A DNA stretch of 64,000 nucleotides from Microglena sp. YARC (GCA_022414725.1 CM039464.1:29913358-29977357), one strand, 5' to 3'. Shown: positions 33,020 to 44,862, numbered from the stretch's first letter. Made by a program: numbers and translations. Notes: generated by a model from the sequence alone, not told the origin.

Positions 33020-36000
33020 TCCACCTGGCCATCCTCCACCAGCTCCTGGATATAGTGATGGATGACATCAAATGTGCTTTTGCGAGGAGCAGCTGACAGT
33101 CATTGGCCCAGCTCAAGGACCCCCAAGTTGTCACCCTGAATGGTGACCAGTCACAAGGCAGCCCTAGATCAATTCTCAACTTTTTCAAACCATTGCAACC
33201 TCCCTGGCAGTCTGAGACAGGCCTGATACTCAGCCTCACTGGAGCTAACAGCAACAGTGGTTGCCTTTGCTCATCCAGTTCACAAGGCAGCCTCCAGCAA
33301 GCACAGCATAGCCAGTCTGAGATCTCCTGTCAGACCCATCATCAGCAAAGGATGAGTCACTAAAGACAGTAAAAGAGAAACCAGGCTGTGATGTAAGTGA
33401 GGCCCAGATGGGAATGTTCTCTCAAATACAAAAGAGCAAGCGCGTTGGCTGCAGCCCACAGGGGGCAGTGGTTGAGCAGAAAACCTGGACAGGTAGCTCA
33501 CAGCAAAAGAAATATCAGGCCTGTGCAGGTAGCCAGGTACAGCAAAGCCCCCACAAGAGAGAGGTACTGGCTATTAGAGGCCAGAGGTTCTCCAGGAGGA
33601 TCAGTGACAGTGCACTTGGCCATGGGAACTGAAACTTGGTTTCGGTAGCAGCAGTGAGACCCAAACTGCTCCCACCAGCTCAACAATGTAGGAGTGCTGG
33701 GAGAGGTTGATCTTAACACAACCTGCCGTCAGAATCAAGTGTACAAAGTCATGTCCAATGAAAGGAACTGGACAGGTACACCCATTTTCCTTGACTTCCC
33801 ACCCAGCTGCTTCCATAGCCTCGATCAGCAAGGCATACCTATGCAGCTCACTAAAAGCACAGATGAAGTCACCCACATAGGTCAGGACATAGCTCCCACC
33901 CACCAGTAGAATTCCCTCCTGAAATACAGAGCAGGTTCAGCTTTGCACATGGTAAAAACCGTTGGGCAACCAAAACCTGCTCCACATCTTTGCTCCAGCC
34001 CTGGTGCCTGCTTCAAACCATAAAGAGATTTAATCAGCTTGCACACAAGGGGAACATTGTCAGGACCAAGTTAGAAGCCTCAGGCTGGTAACAGAACAGG
34101 TCCAGACCAGGTTCCAGCTTTGGCATTCAAGAATGCAGTCTTGATGTCCAGCTGCCTCACAAACATCTTCCTATGAGTGATGGCAGCAAGGAGCACACGA
34201 AAGACCTGCTTTAGAGGAGACGGGGGCATATACATCATGGTAGTCCAGCCCAGGACGTTTGCAGAAAACCACGAACTACAAAACGAGCTTTAAAACGCAA
34301 AGAACCATCAGCCCCATGTTTCTTGGACAAAATAACCATCTGCCAGATAGAATCTCTGCCTAGGAGGCTTGTGGAGTGAGGACCCAAGTGCATGAGCATG
34401 AGGGAGGCCATCTCATCCTTCATAGCCTGCAGCCAGAGATCTCTGTCAGGTTGGTACGTAACATTGCAGCTTTATAAGAGAGTTCAGTAGAGTAGAAATA
34501 AAAGCCCCACGTACAAGCAGTGTACTTGTACATGGGCAGCGGGGATATCAGCAGTATCAGCAGTAACCGGTAATAAAGCCCCAGCGCAGCACTCATGCGT
34601 GGTTTGAACAAGGCCGCCTCCTTTGCCTCTAAATCGTCGAAGCCGTGGGTACACTGGAAACACCCCAGCCATACGCAGTATCTGACCCGGACAAGTGTTC
34701 GAGGTCATCACTAACATCATCTGTGACGCCCACATCGTCGCAATGCCTGTCCGGTATAAACCACCAGTATAAGCAGGGGGTGAAGTGATCAACAACTCCC
34801 GCGAGCTATCCGAATAGGTGGACGGGGTGGCCGACTAGTGGGCAGTGGACCTGTACTAGTTCCACTATGACCGAGCTGTCCTAATCCTACGACTTCACCG
34901 ACGAAACGTGGCGCAGAGGAAGGCCCGGCGACCCCCTGAGATTCGAATAAATTAGAGCTGAAGGAACATCAGACTCCCCCTGCCCAATGCCGCCGCACGC
35001 GATACAGCACCATCATTACCTGCCTGGGACGCATCGTCATCCCATGACCAGTAAAGCGGTCAAACAATCGGGGTCGTAAAGGGCCCAGGACATTGTCAGT
35101 AGTATCAAGCCCTTTACCGATGATAGCGGCAGGGGTGCGAGAAAAATACTGAGATCCATCATAGGGGAAAGAGCCCAGGGATACAGTTATAGCTAAACTG
35201 TTCATAGAAGAGCACATCACGACTCTCTACCACCTGGCGCAACTTCGGAACCCAAACAAAAAACCCTTACTCACCAAGAATACCCAACCAGTCTACCAGA
35301 TAACGCCCTTTCGTCAAGCTTATTGCGCTTCTTCCCATTCACTAAGGGTAACATAGCATGGGCACCCGAACAAAGCGGCAATAACGATACATCAGGTAGA
35401 ACCCAAAGAACAACTCATAAGGAGTTCTTGTCACCCTGATTAGGCAGCCGTTGCGTAGGTAACACGCGGCGAGGAAGGCATAGGGCCAGAAGGACTTAGT
35501 GAGCTTAGACTCCAAGTGAATGCTCCCTAGCTACGTTCTGAAGGACCCCATTGTACCGTTCCACAGTCGCATTCTGCTGAGCAGTGTAAGCCATGGACAA
35601 TTCATGCACAGCACCAACCGATTCTAACCAATCCTCGAACCACTTCACTATAAATTCCTTAGCCCTGTCAGACCTAAGACACTTTGAAAACAAATCCATG
35701 CAGCTGAGTCATCCATCTGAGGATGGTAGTTTGAAACTGCTAAGGGAGCTTCATCCCTGGTTCTCAAGCACAAGACCTCAGCATAGCCAGAGTATTGGTC
35801 AGTGAGACACAGAACATAAAACTCCCCACGCAAGCCCCTAATATTAAATGGCCCCATGATGTCCAAGTGAAGGCGTTGTAATGGGGCACGGATCCTAGTT
35901 TTGCTTTCTTTAGGAAAAGGGATATGTTTTCCCTTTGCCTTCTGACAAGCATCACATGGGATCTTAGACAGTCTTTGCACCTGTTGGAGAGTGAGGGGTA

Positions 36001-36065
36001 AGTTCTGAACCAAACCCTTCCTTACAAGGTTGTGGCATAGGCGGCTGGGTCACCCTGGCTATGAT
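33020..36065 (-). pseudogene. Degenerate Ty1/copia retrotransposon pol
   Basis: On the minus strand the order is copia-type. First is a GAG-pre-integrase zinc-binding region (about 36060-35930; NLVRKGLVQNLP and PCDACQKAKGK). Next is the integrase core (LHLDIMGPFN, LTDQYSGYAEV, LRSDRAKEF, QQNATVERYNGV; to about 35500). A linker follows (35220-34970), then reverse transcriptase (34430-33600; RFKARFVVRGFLQ and SYVLTYVGDF), then the RNase H end. Integrase before reverse transcriptase is the copia order. Frames are broken many times, and the catalytic YVDD-type motif reads YVGD, so it is inactive. Gag and the front of pol are missing. It probably lies in a large intron of gene 2, opposite in strand. 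Confidence 0.9.
34677..34826 (+). repeat. 150-bp direct repeat, left copy
   Basis: Runs from AGTATCTGACCCGGACAAGT through CATCGTCGCAATGCC to CGAGCTATCCGAATAGGTGG. It is about 95% identical to 36541-36690. The left copy lies inside the copia reverse transcriptase/linker region, so it is probably an insertion there. Confidence 0.85.
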
Positions 36066-36071
36066 GCCACT

Positions 36072-36380
36072 GTTGCCTATGTTAACACTAAGGACAACTG
36101 TGCTGACCCCTTCACCAAGCCCCTTGATCCTATGGTGTTCTGGCGTTTCATTCGCATGTTTGGAATGACTGCTTCTCCTTAAACCAATTTTTTTTTGTTA
36201 CATGTATTCTAGAATTTTGGTTACATGTATTCTGGAATTTTTGGTTACATTTTAAGGTTTCTTTGGTTACATTTAGAGTTTCTTTAAGTTATCATTGATT
36301 GGCATTAGGTTCCTATTCCCGGATCGGGTTTTCTATACCGTTGTTACCCGACTTTGATATTTAGTTGTCCTCTTATATCC
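36072..36380 (+). pseudogene. Second copia 3' end, inverted relative to the first
   Basis: Plus-strand fragment with an undamaged pol terminus: VAYVNTKDNCADPFTKPLDP and then MVFWRFIRMFGMTASP before TAA. The same 3' non-coding sequence as 32712-33019 follows. It joins the front of the minus-strand pol at about 36066-36071. This is therefore two elements, or one rearranged element, and not a simple insertion. Confidence 0.85.
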
Positions 36381-36479
36381 ACTTGGCAAATTTTGGTTCT
36401 TTGCCTTGCTTCATACCTTCCCTTACACCCTTCGGGTTTCATTTGAAGTTTCTCTCGATTTTTTTTTCCGGAGTTCTTT

Positions 36480-36690
36480 GATTTATGCGCAGTGGTTAGC
36501 GTGATGGGCCCATAACCTATCAGCTTGAAATCACTCCGGTAGAGTATCTGACCCGGACCAGTGTTCGAGGTCATCACTCACATCATCTGTGACGGCCACA
36601 TCGTCGCAATGCCTGGTCCGGTATAAACCACCAGGTATAGCAGGGGGTGAAGTGATCAACAACTCCCGCGAGCTATCCGAATAGGTGGAC
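36480..36690 (+). mobile_element. Right copy of the 150-bp repeat, preceded by a tRNA-like segment
   Basis: GCGCAGTGGTTAGCGTGATG at about 36487 resembles a tRNA A box. GTGTTCGAGGTC at about 36560 is a weak B-box candidate. From 36541 on it matches 34677-34826. Together this suggests a tRNA-derived SINE whose other copy is 5'-truncated. The B-box spacing is longer than in a normal tRNA. Confidence 0.4.
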
Positions 36691-37080
36691 AGTAGATTAA
36701 CTTTAATTAACCAGCATTCAAAGTGGGCAGTAGATTAACTTTAATTAACCAGCATTCAAAGTGGGCAGTACCCTACCAGCAAATCAAAGTGGGCAGTACC
36801 CTACCAGCAAATCGTCAGCACCACCCTCGCCAATTGTTGGCCCAGAATCGCATGCATGTTTTATATATAGAGAGGTATAGATATATTTGGATATAGCATA
36901 ATACATATACTGAAAAAGTACTATGGTACAGATATATTTGTATAAAGCTTAATATTATACTGAAGAAGTACTATGGTATACATATATTCGTATATAGCTT
37001 AATATTATACTGATGGAGTACTATGGTATAGATATATTCATATATAGCATAATATATGTACTGACAAACTACTCTGGTCT
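36691..37080 (+). repeat. Two short tandem arrays
   Basis: About 36705-36815 has 30-37 bp units of CAGCATTCAAAGTGGGCAGT with alternating AGATTAACTTTAATTAACC and ACCCTACCAGCAAATC. About 36862-37075 has four units of roughly 62 bp with AGTACTATGGTATAGATATA and TATAGCTTAATATTATACTG. Confidence 0.85.
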
Positions 37081-37266
37081 ACCCCACCACCCCACCACCA
37101 CACACACACACCCTTGCTGCCTGTGATAAATCAAATGGTGAAGTAGCTACTACTCTCTCCAACGCCCTTACTAAGCGCTCTCCCAAAGTTGGTATACAAA
37201 GCTAAGCTAAGCTTTTTAGCGACTCTGGTCACCCACCCACCCCTTACTTACACCCACCCTCCTTAG

Positions 37267-40200
37267 GCCAAATGGTGAAGGAGCTATCGCTACACATGCC
37301 CGACACAGCGACACACTTTGTTTCCCTCCACTGCTTCAGCATCAGTGGTAGGCAGGGGGCTGGAGCCAAGTAAGTGCGATGGCTGTATGGGTGGGGCTAG
37401 TGCACTACCATGGTCGTGGGGACTGGGGGTGGGGGTGGGCACAACCATAGCTGTACGGGTGGGTGTTCAGCACTACCATGGCTGTATGGGGGTGGGGCTG
37501 GGCACAACCATAGCTGTACGGGTGGGTGTTCAGCACTACCATGGCTGTATGGGGGTGGGGGTGGGCACAACCATAGCTGTACGGGTGGTGTTCAGCACTA
37601 CCATGGCTGTATGGGGTGGGGGTGGGCACAACCATAGCTGTACGGGTGGGTGTTCAGCACTACCATGGCTGTATGGGGGTGGGGGTGGGCACAACCATAG
37701 CTGTACAGGTGGGTGTTCAGCACTACCATGGCTGTATGGGGGTGGGGGTGGGCACAACCATAGCTGTACGGGTGGGTATTCAGCACTACCATGGCTGTAT
37801 GGGGTGGGGTGGGCACAACCATAGCTGTACGGGTGGGTGTTCAGCACTACCAAGGCTGTATGGGGGTGGTGGGCACAACCATAGCTGTACGGGTGGGTGT
37901 TCAGCACTACCAAGGCTGTATGGGGGTGGGGGTGGCACAACCATAGCTGTACGGGGGTGTTTCAGCACTACCATGGCTGTATGGGGGTGGGGTGGGCACA
38001 ACCATAGCTGTACGGTGGGTGTTCAGCACTACCATGGCTGTATGGGGGTGGGGTGGCACAACCATAGCTGTACGGGTGGGTGTTCAGCACTACCATGGCT
38101 GTATGGGGGTGGGTGGGCACAACCATAGCTGTACGGGTGGGTGTTCAGCACTACCATGGCCGTATGGGGGTGGGGATGGGCACAACCATAGCTGTACAGG
38201 TGGGTGTTCAGCACTACCATGGCTGTATGGGGGTGGGGGGTAGGGCTCAGCCATGGCTGTATGTGTGGGGGTGGAGTACTGCCATAGTGGTGAGATAGAG
38301 ATGCTGAAGTGCACGACGGAGGACCTGAGCATCAGCGGTAGACAAGGTGCTGGAGCCAAGTATGTCTGAACAGTGTAGCATTGCATAGACTCCTTCCTTT
38401 ATTGCTTCTTCGCCTCGGTGCTTTGTTACAGTGTTTATTACGGTGTTTATTATTTGATTCAGCATCAGTGGTAGACAGGGGTAAGTAAGTCTCAACAGCG
38501 TAGCATTGCATGGATTTCTTTATTTATTGCTTTTTTGCCTCAGTGCTTTATTACAGTGCTTTATTACAGTGTTTATATTAGTGTTTATTACAGTGTTTAC
38601 TACAGTGCTTTGTAACAGTGTTTATTGTTTGCTTCAGCATCAGTGGTAGACGGGGGGCTGGATCCAAGTAAGTATGTTTTGTCTGTTTTTTGTTTTTGTT
38701 TTTGTTTTTGTACCCCTCCTGATATTACCCCTCCTGGTATTGTTTTTGTGTTTTTTATTTGCCCTAGCTCTCACCCTTGACCTCGTCTTTGCCCTTGCCC
38801 TCACCCTTGCCCTTGCCCTTGCCCTCGCCCATGACCTTGCCCTTGCTCATGCCCTCGCCCTCGTCTTTGCCCCAGCTCTCACCCTTGCCCTCGCCCTTGC
38901 CCTCGCCAAAGACCTTGCGCCCTTGCTCTTGCCTTAGCCCTAGCTCTCACGCTCGCCCTCGCTCTCAGCCTTGACCTCACCCTTGCCCTCGCTCTTTACC
39001 TCGCCCTCGCCCATGACCTTGCCCCTGCTCTTGCCTTAGCCCTCGCTCTCACCCTTGACCTCACCCTTGACCTCGCCCTTGACCTCGCCCTCGCCCATGA
39101 CCTTGCCCCTGCTCTTGCCTTAGCCCTCGCTCTCACCCTTGACCTCACCCTTGACCTCGCCCTTGACCTCGCCCTCGCCCATGACCTTGCCCCTGCTCTT
39201 GCCTTAGCCCTCGCTCTCACCCTTGACCTCACCCTTGACCTCGCCCTTGACCTCGCCCTTGACCTCGCCCTCGCCCATGACCTTGCCCCTGCTCTTGCCT
39301 TAGCCCTCGCTCTCACCCTTGACCTCACCCTTGACCTCGCCCTTGACCTCGCCCTCGCCCATGACCTTGCCCCTGCTCTTGCCTTAGCCCTCGCTCTCAC
39401 CCTTGACCTCACCCTTGCCCTCGCTCTTCACCTCGCCCTCGCCCATGACCTTGCCCCTGCTCTTGCCTTAGCCCTCGCTCTCACCCTTGACCTCACCCTT
39501 GCCCTCGCTCTTTACCTCGCCCTCGCCCATGACCTTGCCCCTGCTCTTGCCTTAGCCCTCGCTCTCACCCTTGACCTCACCCTTGACCTCGCCCTTGACC
39601 TCGCCCTCGCCCATGACCTTGCCCCTGCTCTTGCCTTAGCCCTCGCTCTCACCCTTGACCTCACCCTTGACCTCGCCCTTGACCTCGCCCTCGCCCATGA
39701 CCTTGCCCCTGCTCTTGCCTTAGCCCTCGCTCTCACCCTTGACCTCGCCCCTGCTCTTGCCCTTGCCCTCGCCCGCACCCTAGCCTTCTCCCTCGCCCAT
39801 GACCTTGCCCCTGCTATTGCCCTCGTCCTTGCCCTCGCCCGCGCCTTATCCCTTGCTCCTGCCCCTGCTCTTGCCCTCGCTCTCGCCCTCGACCTCGATC
39901 TAGCCCTTGCCCTTAACTTCACCCTTGCCCTTGCCCCTGCTCTCTCCCTCGCCCTTGTCCTTGCCCTCGCTCTAGCCCTCGCCCTAACCCTTACCCTCAC
40001 TCATATCCGTACCCGCACCCTCACACAACACAGGAACTGTGGCAAAGTGATTCATTCACAAAATGTACACACACACACAATCATACACAAAATGTACACA
40101 ACGCAGGAACTGTGGCAAAGTGATTCTGGCAGCTGTGCAATCTGAGAGCATGAGTGTGTACATGTATGAGATCAATGACCAGCTTTGTGCTCTAGATGCC

Positions 40201-42584
40201 ATCCAGCGGCGTGGGGTGCCCGTTGTGCCTAGGAAGCGCACCCCAGCAGAGGAGCTGCAGCCAGTTGAGGTGAGTGGCTTGGATGGATGGATGGGTGTAT
40301 AGTGTAATGATTGACGCAATATCTGGGTATGTAGTACTCTGGATGAGATCCAGCGACGTGGGGTGCCCGTTGTGCCTAGGAAGCGCACCCCAGCAGAGGA
40401 GCTGCAGCCAGTTGAGGTGAGTGGCTTGGATGGATGGATGGTTAGATGGATGGGTGGGTAGATAGATGGATGGATGGATGGATGGATGGATGGATGGATA
40501 GATGGTTGGGTGGATGGATGGATGGGTAGATAGATGAATGGGTGGATGGATAGATGGATGTTATAATGTTCGTCGCAAGATCTGGGTATACAGTAATGTG
40601 GATGAGATCCAGCGACATGGGAAGGCAATGAAGAGTGGTCCTCGCACCCCACCTGAGGAGCTCCAGCCAGTTGAGGTGAGTGGCTTAGATGGATAGATGG
40701 GTGGATGGATGGATGGATAGATGAGTGGATGGATGGATGGATGGATGGATGGATGGATGGATGGATGGATGTAATGGATGGATGGATGGATGTAATGGAT
40801 GGATGGATGGATGTAATGGATGGATGGATGGATGGATGTAATGGATGGATGTAATGGATGGATGGATGGATGTAATGGATGTAATGGATGGATGAATGGA
40901 TAGTTTAATCTTTGACGCAAGATCTGTCTGGGTATTTAGTACTCTGACTGAGATTCAGCAATGTGGGAAAGCGATGAAGAGTAGGCCTCACACCCCCACC
41001 TGAGGAGCTGCAGCCAGTTGAGGTGAGTGGCTTGGATGGATGGATGGTTAGATGGATGGGTGGGTAGATAGATGGATGGATGGGTGGATGTATGGATGGG
41101 TGGATGTATGGATGGGTGGGTAGATAGATGGATGGATGGGTGGATGTATGGATAGGTGGGTAGATAGATGGATGGATGGGTGGATGTATGGATGGGTGGG
41201 TAGATAGATGGATGGATGGATGGGTGGATGTATGGATGGGTGGGTGGGTAGATAGATGGATGGATGGGTGGATGTATGGATGGGTGGGTAGATAGATGTA
41301 TGGATGGGTAGATGTATGGATGGGTGTGTAGATAGATAGATAGATGGATGGATGGGTGGATGTATGGATGGGTGGGTAGATAGATGTATGGATGGGTGGA
41401 TGGGTAGATGGGTGGGTAGATAGATGGATGGATGGGTGGATGTATGGATGGGTGGGTAGATAGATGGATGGATGTATGGATGGGTGGGTAGATAGATGTA
41501 TGGATGGGTGGATGTATGGATGGGTGGGTAGATAGATGTATGGATGGGTGGATGTATGGATGGGTGGGTAGATAGATGTATGGATGGGTGGATGTATGGA
41601 TGGGTGGGTAGATAGATGTATGGATGGGTGGATGTATGGATGGGTGGGTAGATAGATGGATGGATGGGTGGATGGGTGGATGGGTGGGTAGATAGATGTA
41701 TGGATGGGTGGATGTATGGATGGGTGGGTAGATCGATGGATGGATGTTATAATGTTCGTAGCAAGATCTGGGTAGACAGTAACGTGGATGAGATCCAGCG
41801 ACATGGGAAGGCAATGAAGAGTGGTCCTCACACCCCTCCTGGGGAGCTTCAGCCTTCAGCCAGTTTCTGTGAGTGGTATGTATATTTCAACGTTGTCATA
41901 TCTTGGTATAAGGTTCTCTGGATGAAATCAAACTGATTTGGGTTGATTTGATGTTCAGTACTTTGATGATGATGATGATGATGATGATGGTGATGATTGA
42001 GGATGGTGATGGGGATGATGTTAATGATATGTAGTCTTTGAATCTTATTGTGTTCTACTGAGCAGGTGGCCTCACCCTCGGAAGGGCCCTCGAGACCAAT
42101 GCCCCCACCCGGGGAAGGGGACCCAAGAGCCGGCCTACCCCCGAAGCCTACTCTGAAAAAGGCGGGGGGTACGTCCGTCCTGAAGCGCGTAGGGCTCCCC
42201 GAGCCTGGCGAAGATCCTGATGGTGAACCGAGGAAGCCCAAACCCCGGGTGTCGATCAGGGAGGAGGATATGAGGATGGGCGCCGTTAAGGCGTTCCCAT
42301 CGAGGGGACCTGCGTCAATGAAACCCGACGTTCCGTCAGGGAAGCCTGTTGCTGAGAAGTCCGACAAGGGTTTTCTAGCGAGGAGCTCCTCAGCTACTAA
42401 CGTGACCGGTACGAAAGACCCGGTGCCCCCGTCGACCCAAAGGCGGGGTCGCGGGAGTCAAGGACAGCTGGGTGATGGGGGCATGGACAGCTCAGGAAGT
42501 GCGGGTATAGCCTCGCCCCGAGCCAACAGGGCCGTGAGCAAGAGGTCATCCAAGAGCTCAGAGCCAACAGATCCTGAACAATAA
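37267..42584 (+). CDS. Gene 2: unrecognised protein, last three exons
   Basis: Three exons join in phase: 37267-37369 (acceptor CTCCTTAG, donor GTAAGT), 40107-40269 (acceptor AACGCAG, donor GTGAGT) and 42066-42584 (acceptor GAGCAG, stop TAA). Phase 2 at the first junction forms AA|G and phase 0 is used at the second. The middle exon encodes [20 protein letters not shown] and then [16 protein letters not shown]. The last exon encodes 172 residues that are Pro/Ser/Arg/Lys-rich and probably disordered, ending SSEPTDPEQ. An alternative first exon at about 38305-38355 ([19 protein letters not shown], donor GTATGT) has the same end phase but a weak acceptor. No signal peptide or membrane segment appears. 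The family was not recognised. Copies of exon edges fill both introns. Confidence 0.7.
37380..38285 (+). repeat. 63-bp minisatellite, about 14 units
   Basis: Unit: GGTGTTCAGCACTACCATGG, CTGTATGGGGGTGGGGGTGG, GCACAACCATAGCTGTACG. The period is a multiple of three, which explains the open frames on both strands. It lies in the intron after the 37267 exon. Confidence 0.95.
38303..38670 (+). repeat. Copies of the [11 protein letters not shown] exon end with donors
   Basis: The end of the 37267-37369 exon (AGCATCAGTGGTAGGCAGGG, then GCTGGAGCCAA and GTAAGT) recurs at about 38325-38355 (donor GTATGT), 38459-38485 (shortened, GTAAGT) and 38635-38667 (GTAAGTATG). The intervening sequence is ATTACAGTGTTTATT repeat. 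Confidence 0.8.
38675..40012 (+). repeat. (CTYGCC) hexamer-based higher-order array
   Basis: A TTTTTG run is followed by about 1.25 kb of CTCGCC/CTTGAC/CTTGCC hexamers. These are organised in larger units of about 82-94 bp that each include CATGACCTTGCCCCTGCTCT and TGCCTTAGCCCTCGCTCTCA. The Ala/Arg-rich and Leu-rich frames come from the period being a multiple of three. Confidence 0.95.
40013..40106 (+). repeat. Upstream copy of the 40107 exon start
   Basis: CACAACACAG followed by GAACTGTGGCAAAGTGATTC at about 40031-40051 duplicates the acceptor and the first 20 bp of the exon at 40107, with a CACACA spacer. Confidence 0.85.
40290..42065 (+). repeat. (GATG)n intron with four copies of the exon end and donor
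   Basis: The end of exon 40107-40269 recurs at about 40338-40417, 40598-40675, 40948-41022 and 41783-41870. Each is followed by GTGAGTGG and long GGATGGATGG tracts. The copies diverge ([10 protein letters not shown] becomes [10 protein letters not shown]; the third is frameshifted; the last has a duplicated CAGCCTT). The tracts hold HOR-like blocks of GGTGGGTAGATAGATG. His/Pro/Ile frames on the minus strand are artefacts. Confidence 0.9.
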
Positions 42585-43540
42585 ACCATAATCCATAAAC
42601 CATAACACTAAACAATCATCCATAACCATAACACTAAACAATTAGCCATAAACCGTGAGCCAAAACCATACAACTTTAACCATGAACCATAAACCATGAA
42701 CCCTTGAGTGAGAGGGCATCCAAGGGCCCCAAGCGAACAAGGCCTTAGGCAAGAGGGCATCCAAGGGCCGAGCTGGAGGGGGGTGGGGAGGGGAAGTGTT
42801 GTACTGATAGCATGTGCTGCAGCCTTTGTAGGTGTACTGCTGATAGCATGTACAACAGCATGTAAAGGTGTACCGCTGATAGCATGTACTGCAGCCTGTG
42901 TAGCTGTACTGCTGATAGCATGTACAACAGCATGTGTTGGTGTATCGCTGATAGCATGTGCTGCAGCCTGTGTAGGTGTACTGCTGATAGCATGTACAAC
43001 AGCATGTTTAGGTGTACCGCTGAAAGCATGTACTGCAGCCTTTGTAGGTGTACTGCTGATAGCCTGTACAACAGCATGTGTAGGTGTACCGCTGATAGCA
43101 TGTGCTGCAGCCTGTGTAGGTGTACCGCTGATAGCATGTACTGCAGCCTGTGTAGGTGTACTGCTGATAGCATGTACAACAGCATGTGCAGGTGTACCGC
43201 TGATAGCATGTACTGCAGCCTGTTTAGGTGTACTGCTGATAGCATGTACAACAGCATGTGTAGGTGTATCGCTGATAGCATGTGCTGCAGCCTGTTTAGG
43301 TGTACCGCTGATAGAATGTGCTGCAGCCTGTGTACGTGTACTGCTGGTAGCATGTACTGTAGCCTGTGTTGGAGTGCTCATAGTTTGGATGAGGTGGGTT
43401 AGAGGTGATAGGAGAGTGGGGTGGGCGGTGAGCAATTGTATTTTGTGGGCCCCCTGTTATTTTGGATGAGGTGGGTTAGAGGTGATAGGAGAGTGGGGTG
43501 GGCGGTGAGCAATTGTATTTTGTGGCCCCCCTGTTATGTC
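42585..43540 (+). repeat. AACCATA repeats, 36-bp array and a 75-bp duplication
   Basis: AACCATAA/CATAAACC repeats lie just after the gene 2 stop (42588-42705). A 36-bp array follows (about 42800-43370, about 16 units), with AGCATGTACTGCAGCCTGTG and TAGGTGTACTGCTGAT and two alternating unit types (ACTGCAGCC and ACAACAGCA). Finally a perfect or near-perfect tandem duplication of about 75 bp lies at 43386-43461 and 43463-43537. Open frames of up to 275 codons on both strands are due to the 36-bp period. Confidence 0.92.
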
Positions 43541-44410
43541 ATATGTGCATGCTGATTGCTGGACAGGCTCATCAACATTAAAAATGAGCAACCGTCCGGG
43601 GTGGTGTGGTACTGTGGTGTGGTTTGTTGTATGCGTGGGGATAGGGGGTGGGGTGGGGGGTAAAAACAAGCAACCGTCTGTGGTGGGGTGAGGTGGTTTG
43701 TGGGGGTGTGTGAGTGTGGGGTGGGTGAGTGTGTGTGGGGGGGGGGGAGTGGGGAGGGGGGCGTAATGAGTATAGGATATGAGATCATACATCTTGTTGC
43801 TTCATAATGCCCCCCTCCAAGTTTGGGTAATTCAAGGCAGGCATACGACCAGGATGTACTTAAGTCATAATACCAGGATGAACTGCAGTATGACGTACTG
43901 CAGTCAATTATGCCAAACTGGCTAATGAGAATTTGATTGCATGGTTTATCAGCCATCAGACTGATCACAGTGAGCAACGTAGAACTTTGGCATGCCCCCC
44001 CTGGGGTGGGGTCGGTGGGGTGGGCGTCATGGTTCACGCAAGTGGGGTTGGGGCCAGGGTACCCCCCATATGGGATTTGGCCGGGTTGGGGCCAGGGTAC
44101 TTCAGGAGGACCCCCAGCTCTGCTGCCTGAGACGCAACCAATTGTAAAACCTGCGTCCTGCGATGCAACGGACCTTTCCTTCTGGTCAACGGACCCTCCC
44201 CATGTTGCTTCCTGCGACGCAACGGACCCTTATAAGTTGCGTCTGCGACTGAGGACACATGCGCCCTGGACAACCCTGGTAGACATCTTTACACCCCTCG
44301 AACTCAGGTCCTCCTTCGTTGGTAGCATGCTTACGATTTAGGCGGGGGCAGTTCACCCAGTGATTTATCCATTTACCCTCTCCTAAAATTCTAGAGTTGA
44401 CCTCGATTGT
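43541..44410. other. G-rich repeat and spacer, no gene
   Basis: GTGGGGTG-rich sequence to about 43770, then mostly unique DNA. ACGCAACGGACC-type repeats occur at about 44130-44235 and a duplicated GTTGGGGCCAGGGTAC at about 44046 and 44085. No credible coding region. Confidence 0.5.
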
Positions 44411-44413
44411 TTA

Positions 44414-44475
44414 AGGTTGGGCAAGTCCTTTTGTCCAATGTGGCTACCCCTGGACTGTAACATGCATTCATACAT
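44414..44475 (+). mobile_element. Dispersed repeat family B fragment
   Basis: GGTTGGGCAAGTCCTTTTGT and GGCTACCCCTGGACTGTAAC, ending in CATACATACATG. Confidence 0.7.
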
Positions 44476-44769
44476 ACATGGGTAGAATACATTTATCACA
44501 TTCCTGATTTCATAATCCCATCATTTAACAAACCGGCTACCCACACAATGAAGCATGCACCCTTCGGTTCTTGCATGCTGAGTTGTTGCGAACCAGTCCA
44601 CCGGTTCGTTTAGTGTTGATAGTGTAATTATTCAGCCAAAGGATGATTGGAATTTAATTTAATTGTTACATGGTTTTTCAGCCAACTTTGGGCTGCTCGT
44701 AGTGTTGCAACTATAAGCCCCCCCAAGCGATTCCCGCAAAAACCAGGGGGCATACAAAGTGGTTAGAAG

Positions 44770-44862
44770 AACCTTACGCTATGGTGTCCTTAACTTCACG
44801 TCCTGTGAGTAACGGTTCTACACGGATGTAACAATTTCAATTTCAATTTCAATTAGAAGAAC
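44770..44862 (-). mobile_element. Dispersed repeat family C, copy 2 (inverted)
   Basis: TTACGCTATGGTGTCCTTAA, CTTCACGTCCTGTGAGTAAC and (AATTTC)n match copy 1 in reverse complement. Confidence 0.85.

Noticed and set aside
39000..40000. Arg/Ala-rich proteins resembling nucleic-acid-binding low-complexity domains
   Set aside because: Minus-strand reading of CTCGCC-type hexamer repeats.
42608..43469. Frames of 170-275 codons on both strands (Ala/His/Ile/Ser or Cys-rich)
   Set aside because: Produced by the 36-bp minisatellite; open in several frames and both strands with identical periodicity.
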